A stretch of DNA of 64,000 nucleotides from assembly GCA_964581515.1 (NCBI GenBank), contig CAZOOV010000002.1:138887-202886 (forward strand). Direction: 5' to 3'. Below are positions 49,452 to 57,810 of the stretch, piece after piece. A program made the position numbers and the translations under genes. The stretch is from JACJVV01 sp964581515. GTDB taxonomy: Archaea; Nanobdellota; Nanobdellia; Woesearchaeales; JACJVV01. How positions within the stretch are numbered: position 1 is the first letter of the stretch; the number at the start of each line of letters is the position of its first letter. The notes beneath the pieces were generated by a model that was not told where the DNA came from, did no database searches, and saw nothing but the letters and a program-made list of their open reading frames with translations.

Positions 49452-50729
49452 TTATCTTTTCAGCTTTTTTAGACAGATAGATGCTGCTACTGAGACTGGA
49501 TCATGCATAGGTGCTGAAGCAGGATTATAACAAGTATCCATCTCACTTAAATCTTGAAGAGTTAGTTTCTTTTGAATTGCAAGAGAGATAAGATTTAGCC
49601 TTCCTGCAACTTCTTCATTACCAAGAACTTGTCCACCTATGACAATGCCTTCTTTGTCTGCTGTAATTTTTACATATAACTCATGATTACCTGGATATCC
49701 ATCTGTCTTTGAATCACCTTTGTACTTTGCGCTTGTGCCTTCCTTAATGCCTGTTGAACCTATGAAAAGATCACCCATTCTTGATATTGCAGTCTGATTT
49801 GTAGAGTATTTCTCTTTTTCTCCAAGAATATTATGCGCTGCAATTTTTGCCTGTCTCACTGCTGAAGTTGCAAGCCAAGGAATAGTGTTTTTTCCTGATT
49901 CTGACTTAATTTCTATACAATCACCTAGAGCAAATATATCTTTATTGCTTGTTTGCATTTTTGTGTCTACAATTATACCTTTGTTTGTGTTTAAACTTGA
50001 TGCGCCTGTGAATTTTATGTCAGGCTCGATGCCTGCAGAGATAATTACTTTATCAAAGTCTTTAAGCTCAGACATATCTGATACCTTTTTTGATGTGTTT
50101 ATAGTAATCTTGTTACTTGAAAGATATTCTTCAACAATTCCAGCCATGTCTTTATCAAGGAATCCTGAAAGTATCTGGTCTTGCATCTCATAAACAGAGA
50201 CAGACTTGCCTTTCTCTTTAAGCGACCATGCAAGCTCAAGGCCGATAAAGCCAGCACCGATTATTACAACTGATTTGAAACTGTCTAATTGAGAGAAAAG
50301 AACTTTTGCTTCTTTCATGTTTGTGAATGTTAGATAATTTTGTTTTTCTGGGTTTTCTGAGTCAGATTTAATCCCTTTTATAGGAGGGATGAACGCTTTA
50401 CTGCCTGTTGCAATTATTAATTTATCATAATCAATTGTATTTGAAGTGTTGTCTTTGTTGTATGTAATAGATTTGTTTTTTGTGTCAATTAATTCTACTG
50501 TTGTATTTAGATTAAGAAATATATCTGCATTTTTGTAATCTTCTTCTGTAAAAACAGTTATTTCATCAAAGCTGAGTTTGCCCTCAATAACATAAGGAAG
50601 TGCACAAGGAGAATACTTTGTAATGCTTGTCTTCTCAAGGATTGTGACTTTTATATCCTTGTTGAGTTTCTTTAGTTCGAATGCAGCTGTGGAACCTGAA
50701 GTTCCACCACCAATAATTACAATTTTCAT
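49452..50729 (-). CDS. FAD-dependent pyridine nucleotide-disulfide reductase, CoA-disulfide reductase/Nox type
   Basis: The 425-residue protein has the two dinucleotide folds of this family: FAD (MKIVIIGGGTSGSTAAFEL) and NAD (VVIIGAGFIGLELAWSLKEK near 150), then IFALGDCIE (FAD) and the dimer domain ending CYNPASAPMHDPVSVAA. A single redox Cys lies in TKYSPCALPYVIEG near residue 42, the CoA-disulfide reductase pattern, not the CxxxxC of dihydrolipoamide dehydrogenase. It could accept NAD(P)H and reduce a lipoyl or CoA disulfide. Its ATG overlaps the stop of the AhpD-like gene (ATGA), so the upstream in-frame ATG at 50813 is not used. Confidence 0.9.
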   Translation of the reverse strand: MKIVIIGGGTSGSTAAFELKKLNKDIKVTILEKTSITKYSPCALPYVIEGKLSFDEITVFTEEDYKNADIFLNLNTTVELIDTKNKSITYNKDNTSNTIDYDKLIIATGSKAFIPPIKGIKSDSENPEKQNYLTFTNMKEAKVLFSQLDSFKSVVIIGAGFIGLELAWSLKEKGKSVSVYEMQDQILSGFLDKDMAGIVEEYLSSNKITINTSKKVSDMSELKDFDKVIISAGIEPDIKFTGASSLNTNKGIIVDTKMQTSNKDIFALGDCIEIKSESGKNTIPWLATSAVRQAKIAAHNILGEKEKYSTNQTAISRMGDLFIGSTGIKEGTSAKYKGDSKTDGYPGNHELYVKITADKEGIVIGGQVLGNEEVAGRLNLISLAIQKKLTLQDLSEMDTCYNPASAPMHDPVSVAASICLKKLKR

Positions 50730-51067
50730 TTGTTTGATAAATCCTCGTATGCTTTTAAAACACCTTGAGAATACATCAAAGAAGGTCCTCCACCCATAAG
50801 TGTTCCGACCCAAGTTGATTCAAGAATTTCTTCTTTAGAAGCACCACCATCAAGAGCACCCTTTACATGAAATGCAATACACCAATCACAATGTGATACT
50901 ACTGCACAAGCTAATGCCATAAGATGTTTTGTCTTAGTATCAATAGCACCTTCTTTTTCTACAGCTCCCATAAAATCATGAAAACCTTTCATCTGTTCAG
51001 GAGTCTCTTTTGAGAATGTTCCTAAATTACCCATAATTTCATTTATCATTTCTTTATAATCTTGCAT
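50726..51067 (-). CDS. AhpD-like carboxymuconolactone decarboxylase family protein
   Basis: The 113-residue protein has the CxxC-x3-H motif of AhpD peroxiredoxin partners, VVSHCDWCIAFHVKGAL, near residues 58-74. KETPEQMKGFHDFMGAV, ALDGGASKEEILE and GGPSLMYSQGV are typical of the family. In Mycobacterium tuberculosis AhpD takes electrons from a lipoylated carrier and dihydrolipoamide dehydrogenase. Here a lipoyl carrier gene lies 13 bases upstream and a flavin disulfide reductase starts within its stop. Ribosome site: AAGGTGGGGA before the ATG at 51067; a GTG at 51079 is the alternative. Confidence 0.9.
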   Translation of the reverse strand: MQDYKEMINEIMGNLGTFSKETPEQMKGFHDFMGAVEKEGAIDTKTKHLMALACAVVSHCDWCIAFHVKGALDGGASKEEILESTWVGTLMGGGPSLMYSQGVLKAYEDLSNK

Positions 51068-51080
51068 TATTATCCCCACC

Positions 51081-51374
51081 TTATAATTTGACTTTCATTA
51101 TCCAACTGCCTTGCGGGTCCTTATTTATCTTTGAAGGATCATCAAAAAGTTCTTCATTGACTTCTATAATCTCTCCATCAACCGGACTCTCAATATGGCC
51201 GGACCATTTCTGTGCTTCTAAAGTAACATATTTATCTCCTTTTTTTATAGGGCCTTTTTTTGGAAGTTCTATAAAAATTATCTCTTTGACTTTAGAAACT
51301 GACTCCTTCTTGATACCTACTGTTGCTATACCGGCATCAGTCTTTACCCATGAATTATCCTCTTTATCCGACAT
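51081..51374 (-). CDS. GcvH-like lipoyl carrier protein
   Basis: The 97-residue protein resembles the glycine-cleavage H protein: GIATVGIKKE, the lipoyl hairpin YVTLEAQKWSGHIESPVDGE, IIEVNEELFDDPSKIN and PQGSWIMKVKL. Lys56 is eight residues before the Pro, exactly where the lipoyl-Lys lies in GcvH, so it should be modifiable. It is about 25 residues shorter than classical GcvH. No glycine-cleavage T, P or L genes are here; the neighbours are thiol-redox genes and a full lipoyl assembly set, so a redox-carrier role is more likely. GGGGTGAT precedes the ATG. Confidence 0.85.
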   Translation of the reverse strand: MSDKEDNSWVKTDAGIATVGIKKESVSKVKEIIFIELPKKGPIKKGDKYVTLEAQKWSGHIESPVDGEIIEVNEELFDDPSKINKDPQGSWIMKVKL

Positions 51375-51396
51375 ATGATAATCACCCCAATCCCCT

Positions 51397-52854
51397 TTAT
51401 CCTAATATCAATAACTCAGGTTTAAGTAACATGATAAGTCCTAAACCTACTAATATAATTCCACTAACAAGCTTCAAAATCTTTCCTTTATTCTCAGTCA
51501 TCCTTTCTGATTTGAAAGTATACAAAAATGATACAAGTATCGCAAATAAAGGTATTACATAAACTAAACAATAAAATGCAATATAAAGATAACTTGAAAG
51601 AGTTAAGTTTGTACCAAAATTGGTTATCAGAATTTCAATATATTGCACTGGAAGAATTAATGTACATCCAAGTTCAACTAAATTTACAAATACTGCCATA
51701 ATGATTGTTGCTAATACCGCTATAAACATGCCTCTTGCAGTATTAGCTTCTTTTATCTCCTGAACAACTTTTCTGCCCATCTTTGTAATCTTATTCATGT
51801 TACCTTCTTTTATAGTCAAAGATATACCTTTTTTGAAGAAAAAGAAATCTTTAACATTGATAAGTCCTATAACAAGTGCTATAATAGCTACAATAAGTCT
51901 TATTATCTCTTTATAACCACCTAAAAGCTCAGTTCTTAACACAAGAAGCACAATAATAAAAATAAAATACATTATTCCTGAAGTTAATATGAAAATTGAG
52001 CCAATTAACATCATCTTAGGTTTTGATTTTGCATAAATAAGCATTGATAGAAGAATAGCAAGTACCGCAAATGCACAGGGATTGAATCCATCAATGAGTG
52101 CAATTATAAAAGTAAAGACTGGAAAAGAAAACTGTTTTGCAAATGATAGTATATCTCTGCTAGGAAGATTCTTTGAAAGAAAGAACAGTATTATAATAAT
52201 TAGACCTACAAACAGACCTATGAAATATCTTCTTTTAATCTGTTTTCTGAAGATTAAATAGAATATTCCAAAAATGAATAAAATCATCAAAGGGAGGAAT
52301 AATGAACTCTTTAGTGTTTTATTTATAGGACCAGGACAAGAAGTCTGGTTAGTCTGATTTGTATCATCTGTTGTTATATTTATGTTTAGACAATCAAGTA
52401 TTGCATCCTCAATCTGATTCTCATAACCATTATAACCTTGATAAGTTTCTATATATTCTAATGGTCCTTCTTCTTCTGCAAATCCTACAAAAACCTTATC
52501 ACCAATAAATGTTCTTGGCACTCCAACAGCAATTGAATTATGTTGTTGTGCATACTCTTCATAAAACTCAAAATCATCCCCAATATTATGCCTAGAAATG
52601 TTAAGATTAGGATACTTTATTTCAAGTTCATTCAATAGTATTTTCTCTTTTGCACAATGCGGGCAAGTAGGTGAAAAAAAGAATGTGATATCGCAACTTT
52701 GTTCTAGTATTGTTTGTTCTTGTGTTATTTGTTCTTCTGCTGTCAGTTCCTGCGTTGGTTCAGCAGAAACTGAATCTACATATACATCAGCCAGAGCTGA
52801 GCCTAAACACAGCAATACCATCAATAATATCCCAATAAGCGTTAATTTTCTCAT
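51397..52854 (-). CDS. Thioredoxin-like domain fused to a CcdA/DsbD-like membrane domain
   Basis: The 485-residue protein has a signal peptide, an external thioredoxin-like domain of about residues 45-150 with active site SPTCPHCAKEK, and VGVPRTFIGDKVFVGF carrying the cis-Pro. A membrane domain of seven or eight helices follows. Its ALIDGFNPCAFAVLAILLSM motif near residue 255 holds the first DsbD-type Cys, and LVELGCTLILPVQYI near 395 holds the second. Such proteins pass electrons from a cytoplasmic thiol across the membrane to the outside. It leads the lipoyl operon, only 22 bases before the GcvH-like gene, so its internal donor may be the lipoyl carrier or the flavin reductase. Confidence 0.88.
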   Translation of the reverse strand: MRKLTLIGILLMVLLCLGSALADVYVDSVSAEPTQELTAEEQITQEQTILEQSCDITFFFSPTCPHCAKEKILLNELEIKYPNLNISRHNIGDDFEFYEEYAQQHNSIAVGVPRTFIGDKVFVGFAEEEGPLEYIETYQGYNGYENQIEDAILDCLNINITTDDTNQTNQTSCPGPINKTLKSSLFLPLMILFIFGIFYLIFRKQIKRRYFIGLFVGLIIIILFFLSKNLPSRDILSFAKQFSFPVFTFIIALIDGFNPCAFAVLAILLSMLIYAKSKPKMMLIGSIFILTSGIMYFIFIIVLLVLRTELLGGYKEIIRLIVAIIALVIGLINVKDFFFFKKGISLTIKEGNMNKITKMGRKVVQEIKEANTARGMFIAVLATIIMAVFVNLVELGCTLILPVQYIEILITNFGTNLTLSSYLYIAFYCLVYVIPLFAILVSFLYTFKSERMTENKGKILKLVSGIILVGLGLIMLLKPELLILG

Positions 52855-52877
52855 TTAGTCACCTACATATAGTTTGC

Positions 52878-52890
52878 TTTTTATATTTTT
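52878..52890 (-). promoter_or_regulatory. Candidate TATA box of the lipoyl operon
   Basis: The minus strand reads AAAAATATAAAAA about 30 bases before the start at 52854. An AGGTGA site lies at 52859-52864. They fit one promoter for the seven genes down to 47516. Confidence 0.45.
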
Positions 52891-52973
52891 CCTATGTTTC
52901 TATTGAGTTCATAGCTAAACATATGTACTCAGTATATGTATCATAATACGAAACAACCCATAAATATTTGTAT

Positions 52974-53018
52974 CATAAATTGAAATCAGTTATATTTAGG
53001 TGATTATTTCAATTTATG
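52974..53018. repeat. 13-bp perfect inverted repeat upstream of the lipoyl operon
   Basis: CATAAATTGAAAT (52974-52986) is mirrored by ATTTCAATTTATG (53006-53018) with 19 bases between. It lies 120-165 bases upstream of the operon start in a 339-base gap (52855-53193) and could be an operator or an RNA hairpin. Confidence 0.5.
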
Positions 53019-53103
53019 GAGTTTACCAAATTAATCTGCTAAACTATCAAAAATTGAAACAAGTGCTGAAATTAACTAAAAAAAGGTTAGAAATGAGCTA
53101 AAA

Positions 53104-53168
53104 AGAAGTATAAATTAGCTAAGAATAGTAAAAATGAGATAAGAGAAATATAAATTAGCTAAGAATAG
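53104..53168. repeat. 25-base direct repeat, period 40
   Basis: AGAAGTATAAATTAGCTAAG (then AATAG) at 53104 recurs with one mismatch at 53144. The repeats lie just past the stop of the winged-helix gene at 53194. No function is evident. Confidence 0.5.
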
Positions 53169-53193
53169 CAGAAAAGATATAAAATCTAAAATA

Positions 53194-53688
53194 TCACTTA
53201 TCTTCTTCTAAAAAGACATCTTTGAGATCATCTGAGAGTGTTATCTGATTTGTCATCCCTTCTTTTGATTTGCTTAGGATCTCTTTTGAAATAAGCTGAT
53301 TTATACATCTGGAAATCTGCACTCTTGAAAGACCTGTAGTCTTGACTATTTCAGACTGTGTTGTATTGCCCTTTGCTGCAATTATTGATTTTAAGATCTT
53401 CCTTTGATCGCTGTCAAGGAACTTGTATGTTGCGCTGAGGTCTTTTTTTATCTTAACTATCTTTTTCTCATATTTATCTGAAATGAAGTAGAATGTCAAA
53501 CTTCCTATGAACATGCCAAACAAAGAGACCAATATAAGACTAAATATAACTTGCCTGCTTTGGCCGCAATCAATTTCGCAAAGCACTGAGTCTTGAAGAT
53601 GCCTGATTATGAAGAATACTACAGCAACAAAACCTGCAATAATCCCAATTATCAACCAAAGTTGTATGAACTTGTTCTTTTTTTCCAT
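53194..53688 (-). CDS. Membrane-anchored winged-helix regulator
   Basis: The 164-residue protein has two membrane helices (about 10-27 and 45-67) separated by a short external loop with two Cys (LCEIDCGQ). A cytoplasmic linker and a MarR-like winged helix follow: DSDQRKILKSIIAAKGNTTQ and SEIVKTTGLSRVQISRCINQL. Membrane-bound wHTH proteins of this layout are common in archaea and may sense envelope state. The external Cys pair could form a disulfide, so sensing thiol redox is a tempting idea given the adjacent operon, but this is inference. Confidence 0.75.
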   Translation of the reverse strand: MEKKNKFIQLWLIIGIIAGFVAVVFFIIRHLQDSVLCEIDCGQSRQVIFSLILVSLFGMFIGSLTFYFISDKYEKKIVKIKKDLSATYKFLDSDQRKILKSIIAAKGNTTQSEIVKTTGLSRVQISRCINQLISKEILSKSKEGMTNQITLSDDLKDVFLEEDK

Positions 53689-53747
53689 CTTAATATCATG
53701 TTATTCTTTATTTCTTATAATTTTCTTTATTGATTATTCTTTACTTT

Positions 53748-56417
53748 TTATAATTCTTTTTCTGCATGGCATACTTTTTCATTAAAACTTAACTTAAATC
53801 CTCTTTTTTTGAGCATATTAAGCATCTTATTATTATCAGGAAGTATTTCAACAAAAATTTTATTCACTCCCCTTTTTTTGGCAATTTCAATCATATAATC
53901 TGTCAATTTGCTTCCAAGACCTTGTTTTTGCCAAGGATCTGCAACAACAATTGCAAATTCTGCATCTTCTCTTGCAGGACCCTCTATAATTCTTGCAACA
54001 CCTGCCATCTTTTTCTTATCACGTTCTGTGACCTCTGCAATTATTGCAATCTCCCTATCATAATCATTCTGAGTATATCTTATAAGAAGCTCATGAGATA
54101 TTTCTTTTATCTGCTTAAAGAACCTAAAACGTTCTGTTTCTTCAGAGAATTTAGTAAACATTTCTTTTTCTAAAGGTTCATCTTCTGGTTTTATCGGACG
54201 CAGTGTTGCAACCTTACCATTTTTCATCTTAAATGTAGTGATATATTCTTTAGGATAAGGTGAAATTACTAAATGCGAATAAGGTTTTACATCTTTACCT
54301 GCAATTTCTTTATCAAGAACTACTTTTGCATCAAGTACTACACCACCATCTTTGTCTATCGCTAAGGGATTAATATCAAGTTCTTTTATTTCAGGAAAAT
54401 CCATTAAAAGATAAGCAAATTTATATAAATAAAATTGTACGGTTTTAAGATCTACTCCTGCCATACCTCTATATCCCTCTAAAAGTTTGAAAATCTTTGT
54501 ACCTTCAATCATACGTCTTGCAAGTGCCATATTCAATGGAGGAAGCGCAGTGATAGTATCCTTAAAGAGCTCAACAGCAGTACCACCCATACCAAAAACA
54601 ATAGCAGGACCAAAAATAGGATCCTTTTTGCAACCAATAAGAAGTTCATACTTCTTTGATATCATCCTTTCCATGATGACACCTTCAATATTTGCTTTAG
54701 GCTTATGCTTCTTTGCTGATGTCATTATCTCTTTGAAAGCGTCAGCTGCATCTGTCTTATTCTCAATATTGAGTTTTACACCGCCTACATCTGTCTTATG
54801 AAGTATATCAGGAGACAGAATCTTCATAGCAATAGGAAATCCTAATTTCTCAGAAAACTTCTCTGCATCAGTTGCTGTTTTAGCTACATGAAATACCCCT
54901 ATAGGGAGATCATAATTTGCCAAGAAATGTTTTGATTCTTCTTCTGTTAAAGTATATCTTTTATCCTTGATTACTTGTTTGATTATTTTTTTGTTTTCAT
55001 CAGTCTTAGGATCAAAAGCATGAGGAGTAGTTGCAGGAGTCTCATATAAAATATCTATATTTTTTGCATAACTGTATAAATTCATAAAACTTTGTATAGC
55101 ATCTTCAGGAGTATGATAAACAGGAATTCCTGCTTTTTCTAATATCTTAATTCCTTTTGCAACATCATCTTGCCCCATAAAAGATGCTAAGATTGTTTTC
55201 TCAGTCTCATCAGTAAGAGAAATTATTTCTTTTGCTATACCTGCTGCATCAGTCATTGCTTGAGGGGTTAAGATAATTAATATACCATCTACATCCTTGT
55301 CTTTTATGCATACCTTAATTGCGTTCGTATAATGCTGTGCACCTGCATCCCCTAAAACATCAACTGGGTTACCATGACTCCAAGCAGCAGGCAAGACTTT
55401 ATTCAATTGAGAGATTGATGATTTTGAGAGTTCTGCAAGCTTACCTCCTTTTCCAATAAGAAAATCAGTTGCAATGACCCCTGGACCACCTGCATTTGTC
55501 ACAATCGCGAGTTTTTTTCCTTGTGGACGCTTTTGTTTTGCCAGAGTCTCTGCACAATCAAATAATTCTTCAATTGTATCAACTCTGAGGATACCTGCTC
55601 TTTTGAAAGCTGCGTCAAATACCATGTCGCTACTTGTTACACTACCAGTATGTGACATGATTGCTTTTGCTCCTTCTGCACACTTTCCAACTTTGAGAAC
55701 AACAATAGGTTTTGTTCTTGCAAACGCTCTTGCTGCACTAAGAAATTTCCTTGCATCAGATAAAGATTCCATATATATCAAGATACTATCAGTATTAGGA
55801 TCATTACCAAAATAATCTATGAGGTCATGAAATCCTACATCAGCCATTGACCCAATGGATACAAAATAACTAAAGCCAACATTTTGACCAACAGACCAAT
55901 CAAGTATTGATGTACATAAAGCTCCACTTTGTGATATGAAAGCTATTCTTCCTGGCAGTGCCATCTTATTTGCAAAACTAGCATTAAGTTTTAATTTTGG
56001 ACGAAGAAAACCAAGACAGTTAGGACCAATAATCCTCATGCCATAACTCTTTGCTGTATCTTTAATCTGTTGATACATAACTTCTCCTGCTTTACCAATC
56101 TCTTTAAATCCTGCAGTTATTATAACTAGACCACCTACGCCTGCTCGACCACATTCATCAACTATACTTGGGACTGTTTTTGCAGGAGTGACGATAATTG
56201 CAAGGTCTACCTTATCAGGAACTTTTTTTAAAGAAGGATAAGCTTTGATTCCCATTACACTTTCTCTTTTATGGTTGATTGGAAAAACTATCCCTTTAAA
56301 CCCACTACCCATAAGATTCTTCATAAGTGCGTGACCTACACTCCCTTCTCTTGATGTCGCTCCAATTATGGCAATTGTCTTTGGATTGAATATCTTATCT
56401 AACTTATCATCAGTCAT
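53748..56417 (-). CDS. ADP-forming acyl-CoA synthetase fused to a GNAT acetyltransferase
   Basis: The 889-residue protein has, in order, a CoA-binding domain (IFNPKTIAIIGATSREGSVG), the succinyl-CoA-ligase-like alpha part with SHTGSVTSSDMVFDAAFKRAG, an ATP-grasp beta part (KILSPDILHKTDVGGVKLNI, IFGPAIVFGMGGTAVELF) and a GNAT domain over the last 170 residues (LRPIKPEDEPLEKEMF, VVADPWQKQGLGSKLTDYM). This layout is that of Pat-like protein acetylases, where the synthetase part may bind a regulator or act as an enzyme. It directly follows a histone-deacetylase-family gene (2-base gap), which suggests a reversible protein-acylation pair. An ATG at 56432 is also possible. Confidence 0.92.
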   Translation of the reverse strand: MTDDKLDKIFNPKTIAIIGATSREGSVGHALMKNLMGSGFKGIVFPINHKRESVMGIKAYPSLKKVPDKVDLAIIVTPAKTVPSIVDECGRAGVGGLVIITAGFKEIGKAGEVMYQQIKDTAKSYGMRIIGPNCLGFLRPKLKLNASFANKMALPGRIAFISQSGALCTSILDWSVGQNVGFSYFVSIGSMADVGFHDLIDYFGNDPNTDSILIYMESLSDARKFLSAARAFARTKPIVVLKVGKCAEGAKAIMSHTGSVTSSDMVFDAAFKRAGILRVDTIEELFDCAETLAKQKRPQGKKLAIVTNAGGPGVIATDFLIGKGGKLAELSKSSISQLNKVLPAAWSHGNPVDVLGDAGAQHYTNAIKVCIKDKDVDGILIILTPQAMTDAAGIAKEIISLTDETEKTILASFMGQDDVAKGIKILEKAGIPVYHTPEDAIQSFMNLYSYAKNIDILYETPATTPHAFDPKTDENKKIIKQVIKDKRYTLTEEESKHFLANYDLPIGVFHVAKTATDAEKFSEKLGFPIAMKILSPDILHKTDVGGVKLNIENKTDAADAFKEIMTSAKKHKPKANIEGVIMERMISKKYELLIGCKKDPIFGPAIVFGMGGTAVELFKDTITALPPLNMALARRMIEGTKIFKLLEGYRGMAGVDLKTVQFYLYKFAYLLMDFPEIKELDINPLAIDKDGGVVLDAKVVLDKEIAGKDVKPYSHLVISPYPKEYITTFKMKNGKVATLRPIKPEDEPLEKEMFTKFSEETERFRFFKQIKEISHELLIRYTQNDYDREIAIIAEVTERDKKKMAGVARIIEGPAREDAEFAIVVADPWQKQGLGSKLTDYMIEIAKKRGVNKIFVEILPDNNKMLNMLKKRGFKLSFNEKVCHAEKEL

Positions 56418-56419
56418 TT

Positions 56420-57379
56420 TTATACCTTCCAATATTTTGATAAATTTTTCTCCACTGCACTCAACCTAAATTGACATTCATCATACAATTGGATTGATGT
56501 ATCTGTAGCAGGTTCTTCTATTTTTCTATCCTTATTATTTATACCATCTAAAAAAGCATTAAGACATCTTGATAGAGTGTTAATATTATAACCTCCTTCA
56601 AGAGTTGCAAATACATTTGAGAAATTTTCACTCAATAACTTACCAATCTTATAATAAGTATTCTCAGTAAGTCTTAATTCAAGCAAAAGATCATCTTTAT
56701 GAGCATCAAAACCAGCAGATACTGCAACAACATCTGGATTGAATTGTTTTGCTATAGGTAAAAACCTATCAATAGCATTCATATAAACATCATCACCAGT
56801 ACCAGAGGGCAGAGGAATATTAATTGTGTAACCCAGTCCTTCACCTTTGCCAATATCATCCACATCTCCTCCTCCAGGAAATGCAGGGAATTGATGTAAT
56901 GACCAGTAAAGTACATTTTTGGATTCATGAAAATATTTTACTGTACCATCACCAAGATGACCATCAAAATCAAATATCATTACTTTTTTACCTTCATTTG
57001 CAAGTTTTTGAACGGCAATTGCAATATTATTAAATATGCAAAAACCACTTGACTTATCTGGAAATGCATGATGGCCAGGGGGTCTGACAAGCGCAAATCC
57101 ATTAGACTCTGAAGCCATAATAGTTGCACCGACTGCCATTGTTGCAGCCTTATAAGAATCCTTAGAAATTATTGTGTCTGCATCAAGATGCGCTGGAGCG
57201 TTCTTGCAAGCATCTTTAACTTTCTGAATATATTCTTTAGAATGAACAAGTGAAAGATATTTCTCCCCATCAAGGATATCTATCTCTGATAGATTACCAA
57301 AAGATTCCAGTCTTTTCTTATTCTCAGGATGCATGCCAGTATCATGCTCTAAGAATATACTATTATAGATTATTTTCAT
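56420..57379 (-). CDS. Histone deacetylase/AcuC-family amidohydrolase
   Basis: The 319-residue protein keeps the zinc hydrolase motifs: ALVRPPGHHAFPDKSSGF (charge-relay His pair), IFDFDGHLGDGTVKYF (metal Asp and His), SAGFDAHKDD (metal Asp) and LEGGYN (catalytic Tyr). The usual DxHH is D-G-H-L here, so the second His is Leu, outside the metal ligands. It should remove acetyl groups from Lys or polyamines. The next gene encodes a GNAT/acyl-CoA synthetase, as in bacterial acuABC. Confidence 0.92.
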   Translation of the reverse strand: MKIIYNSIFLEHDTGMHPENKKRLESFGNLSEIDILDGEKYLSLVHSKEYIQKVKDACKNAPAHLDADTIISKDSYKAATMAVGATIMASESNGFALVRPPGHHAFPDKSSGFCIFNNIAIAVQKLANEGKKVMIFDFDGHLGDGTVKYFHESKNVLYWSLHQFPAFPGGGDVDDIGKGEGLGYTINIPLPSGTGDDVYMNAIDRFLPIAKQFNPDVVAVSAGFDAHKDDLLLELRLTENTYYKIGKLLSENFSNVFATLEGGYNINTLSRCLNAFLDGINNKDRKIEEPATDTSIQLYDECQFRLSAVEKNLSKYWKV

Positions 57380-57470
57380 GGGAAGTTTGTCTTTGAAAGA
57401 TTTAAAAAAAAGGAAAAATAAAAAAAGTGTATAAATTTTCTTATGTGAATTCTGAACACAAGATTAACAA

Positions 57471-57659
57471 TCAAGCTTCTGTGATTTTTATTGCGTCTAC
57501 AGGACAACTATCTGCTGCTTCTTGATTTCCACCAATCTCATCAACACTAGCTTGTTTAGCAATAGCTTTATTATCGTCATTCATTTCAAAATTGTCACAG
57601 CTTGTACAAGCGCCGCATCCAATGCATGTTTCTTCATTAACTTCTATCTTAAATGCCAT
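57471..57659 (-). CDS. Single-cluster 4Fe-4S ferredoxin
   Basis: The 62-residue product has CIGCGACTSC near residue 11-20 and SCPVDAIKI near the end, the pattern of a monocluster ferredoxin with C-x2-C-x2-C and a distant Cys-Pro. The Glu/Asp-rich middle is normal. An AAGGAGG site lies eight bases before the ATG at 57659, so upstream in-frame ATGs to 57692 are not used. Electron carrier for radical SAM or other Fe-S enzymes. Confidence 0.92.
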   Translation of the reverse strand: MAFKIEVNEETCIGCGACTSCDNFEMNDDNKAIAKQASVDEIGGNQEAADSCPVDAIKITEA

Positions 57660-57810
57660 GTTAAAAACCTCCTTACCTCTTCTATACATCATATTTTAGA
57701 TCATGTACAGATTTTGTTTATGTTTTTATCAGATAAACTTATGATTTATTAATGTTATGCCTCTGTGCAATATAAAATTCAGCAAAGAAATAATGAAAAA
57801 TGGAGCAAGC

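Noticed and set aside
50730..50813. Longer N-terminus for the flavin reductase
   Set aside because: It would lie wholly within the AhpD-like gene and precede the FAD-binding strand that normally starts the protein.
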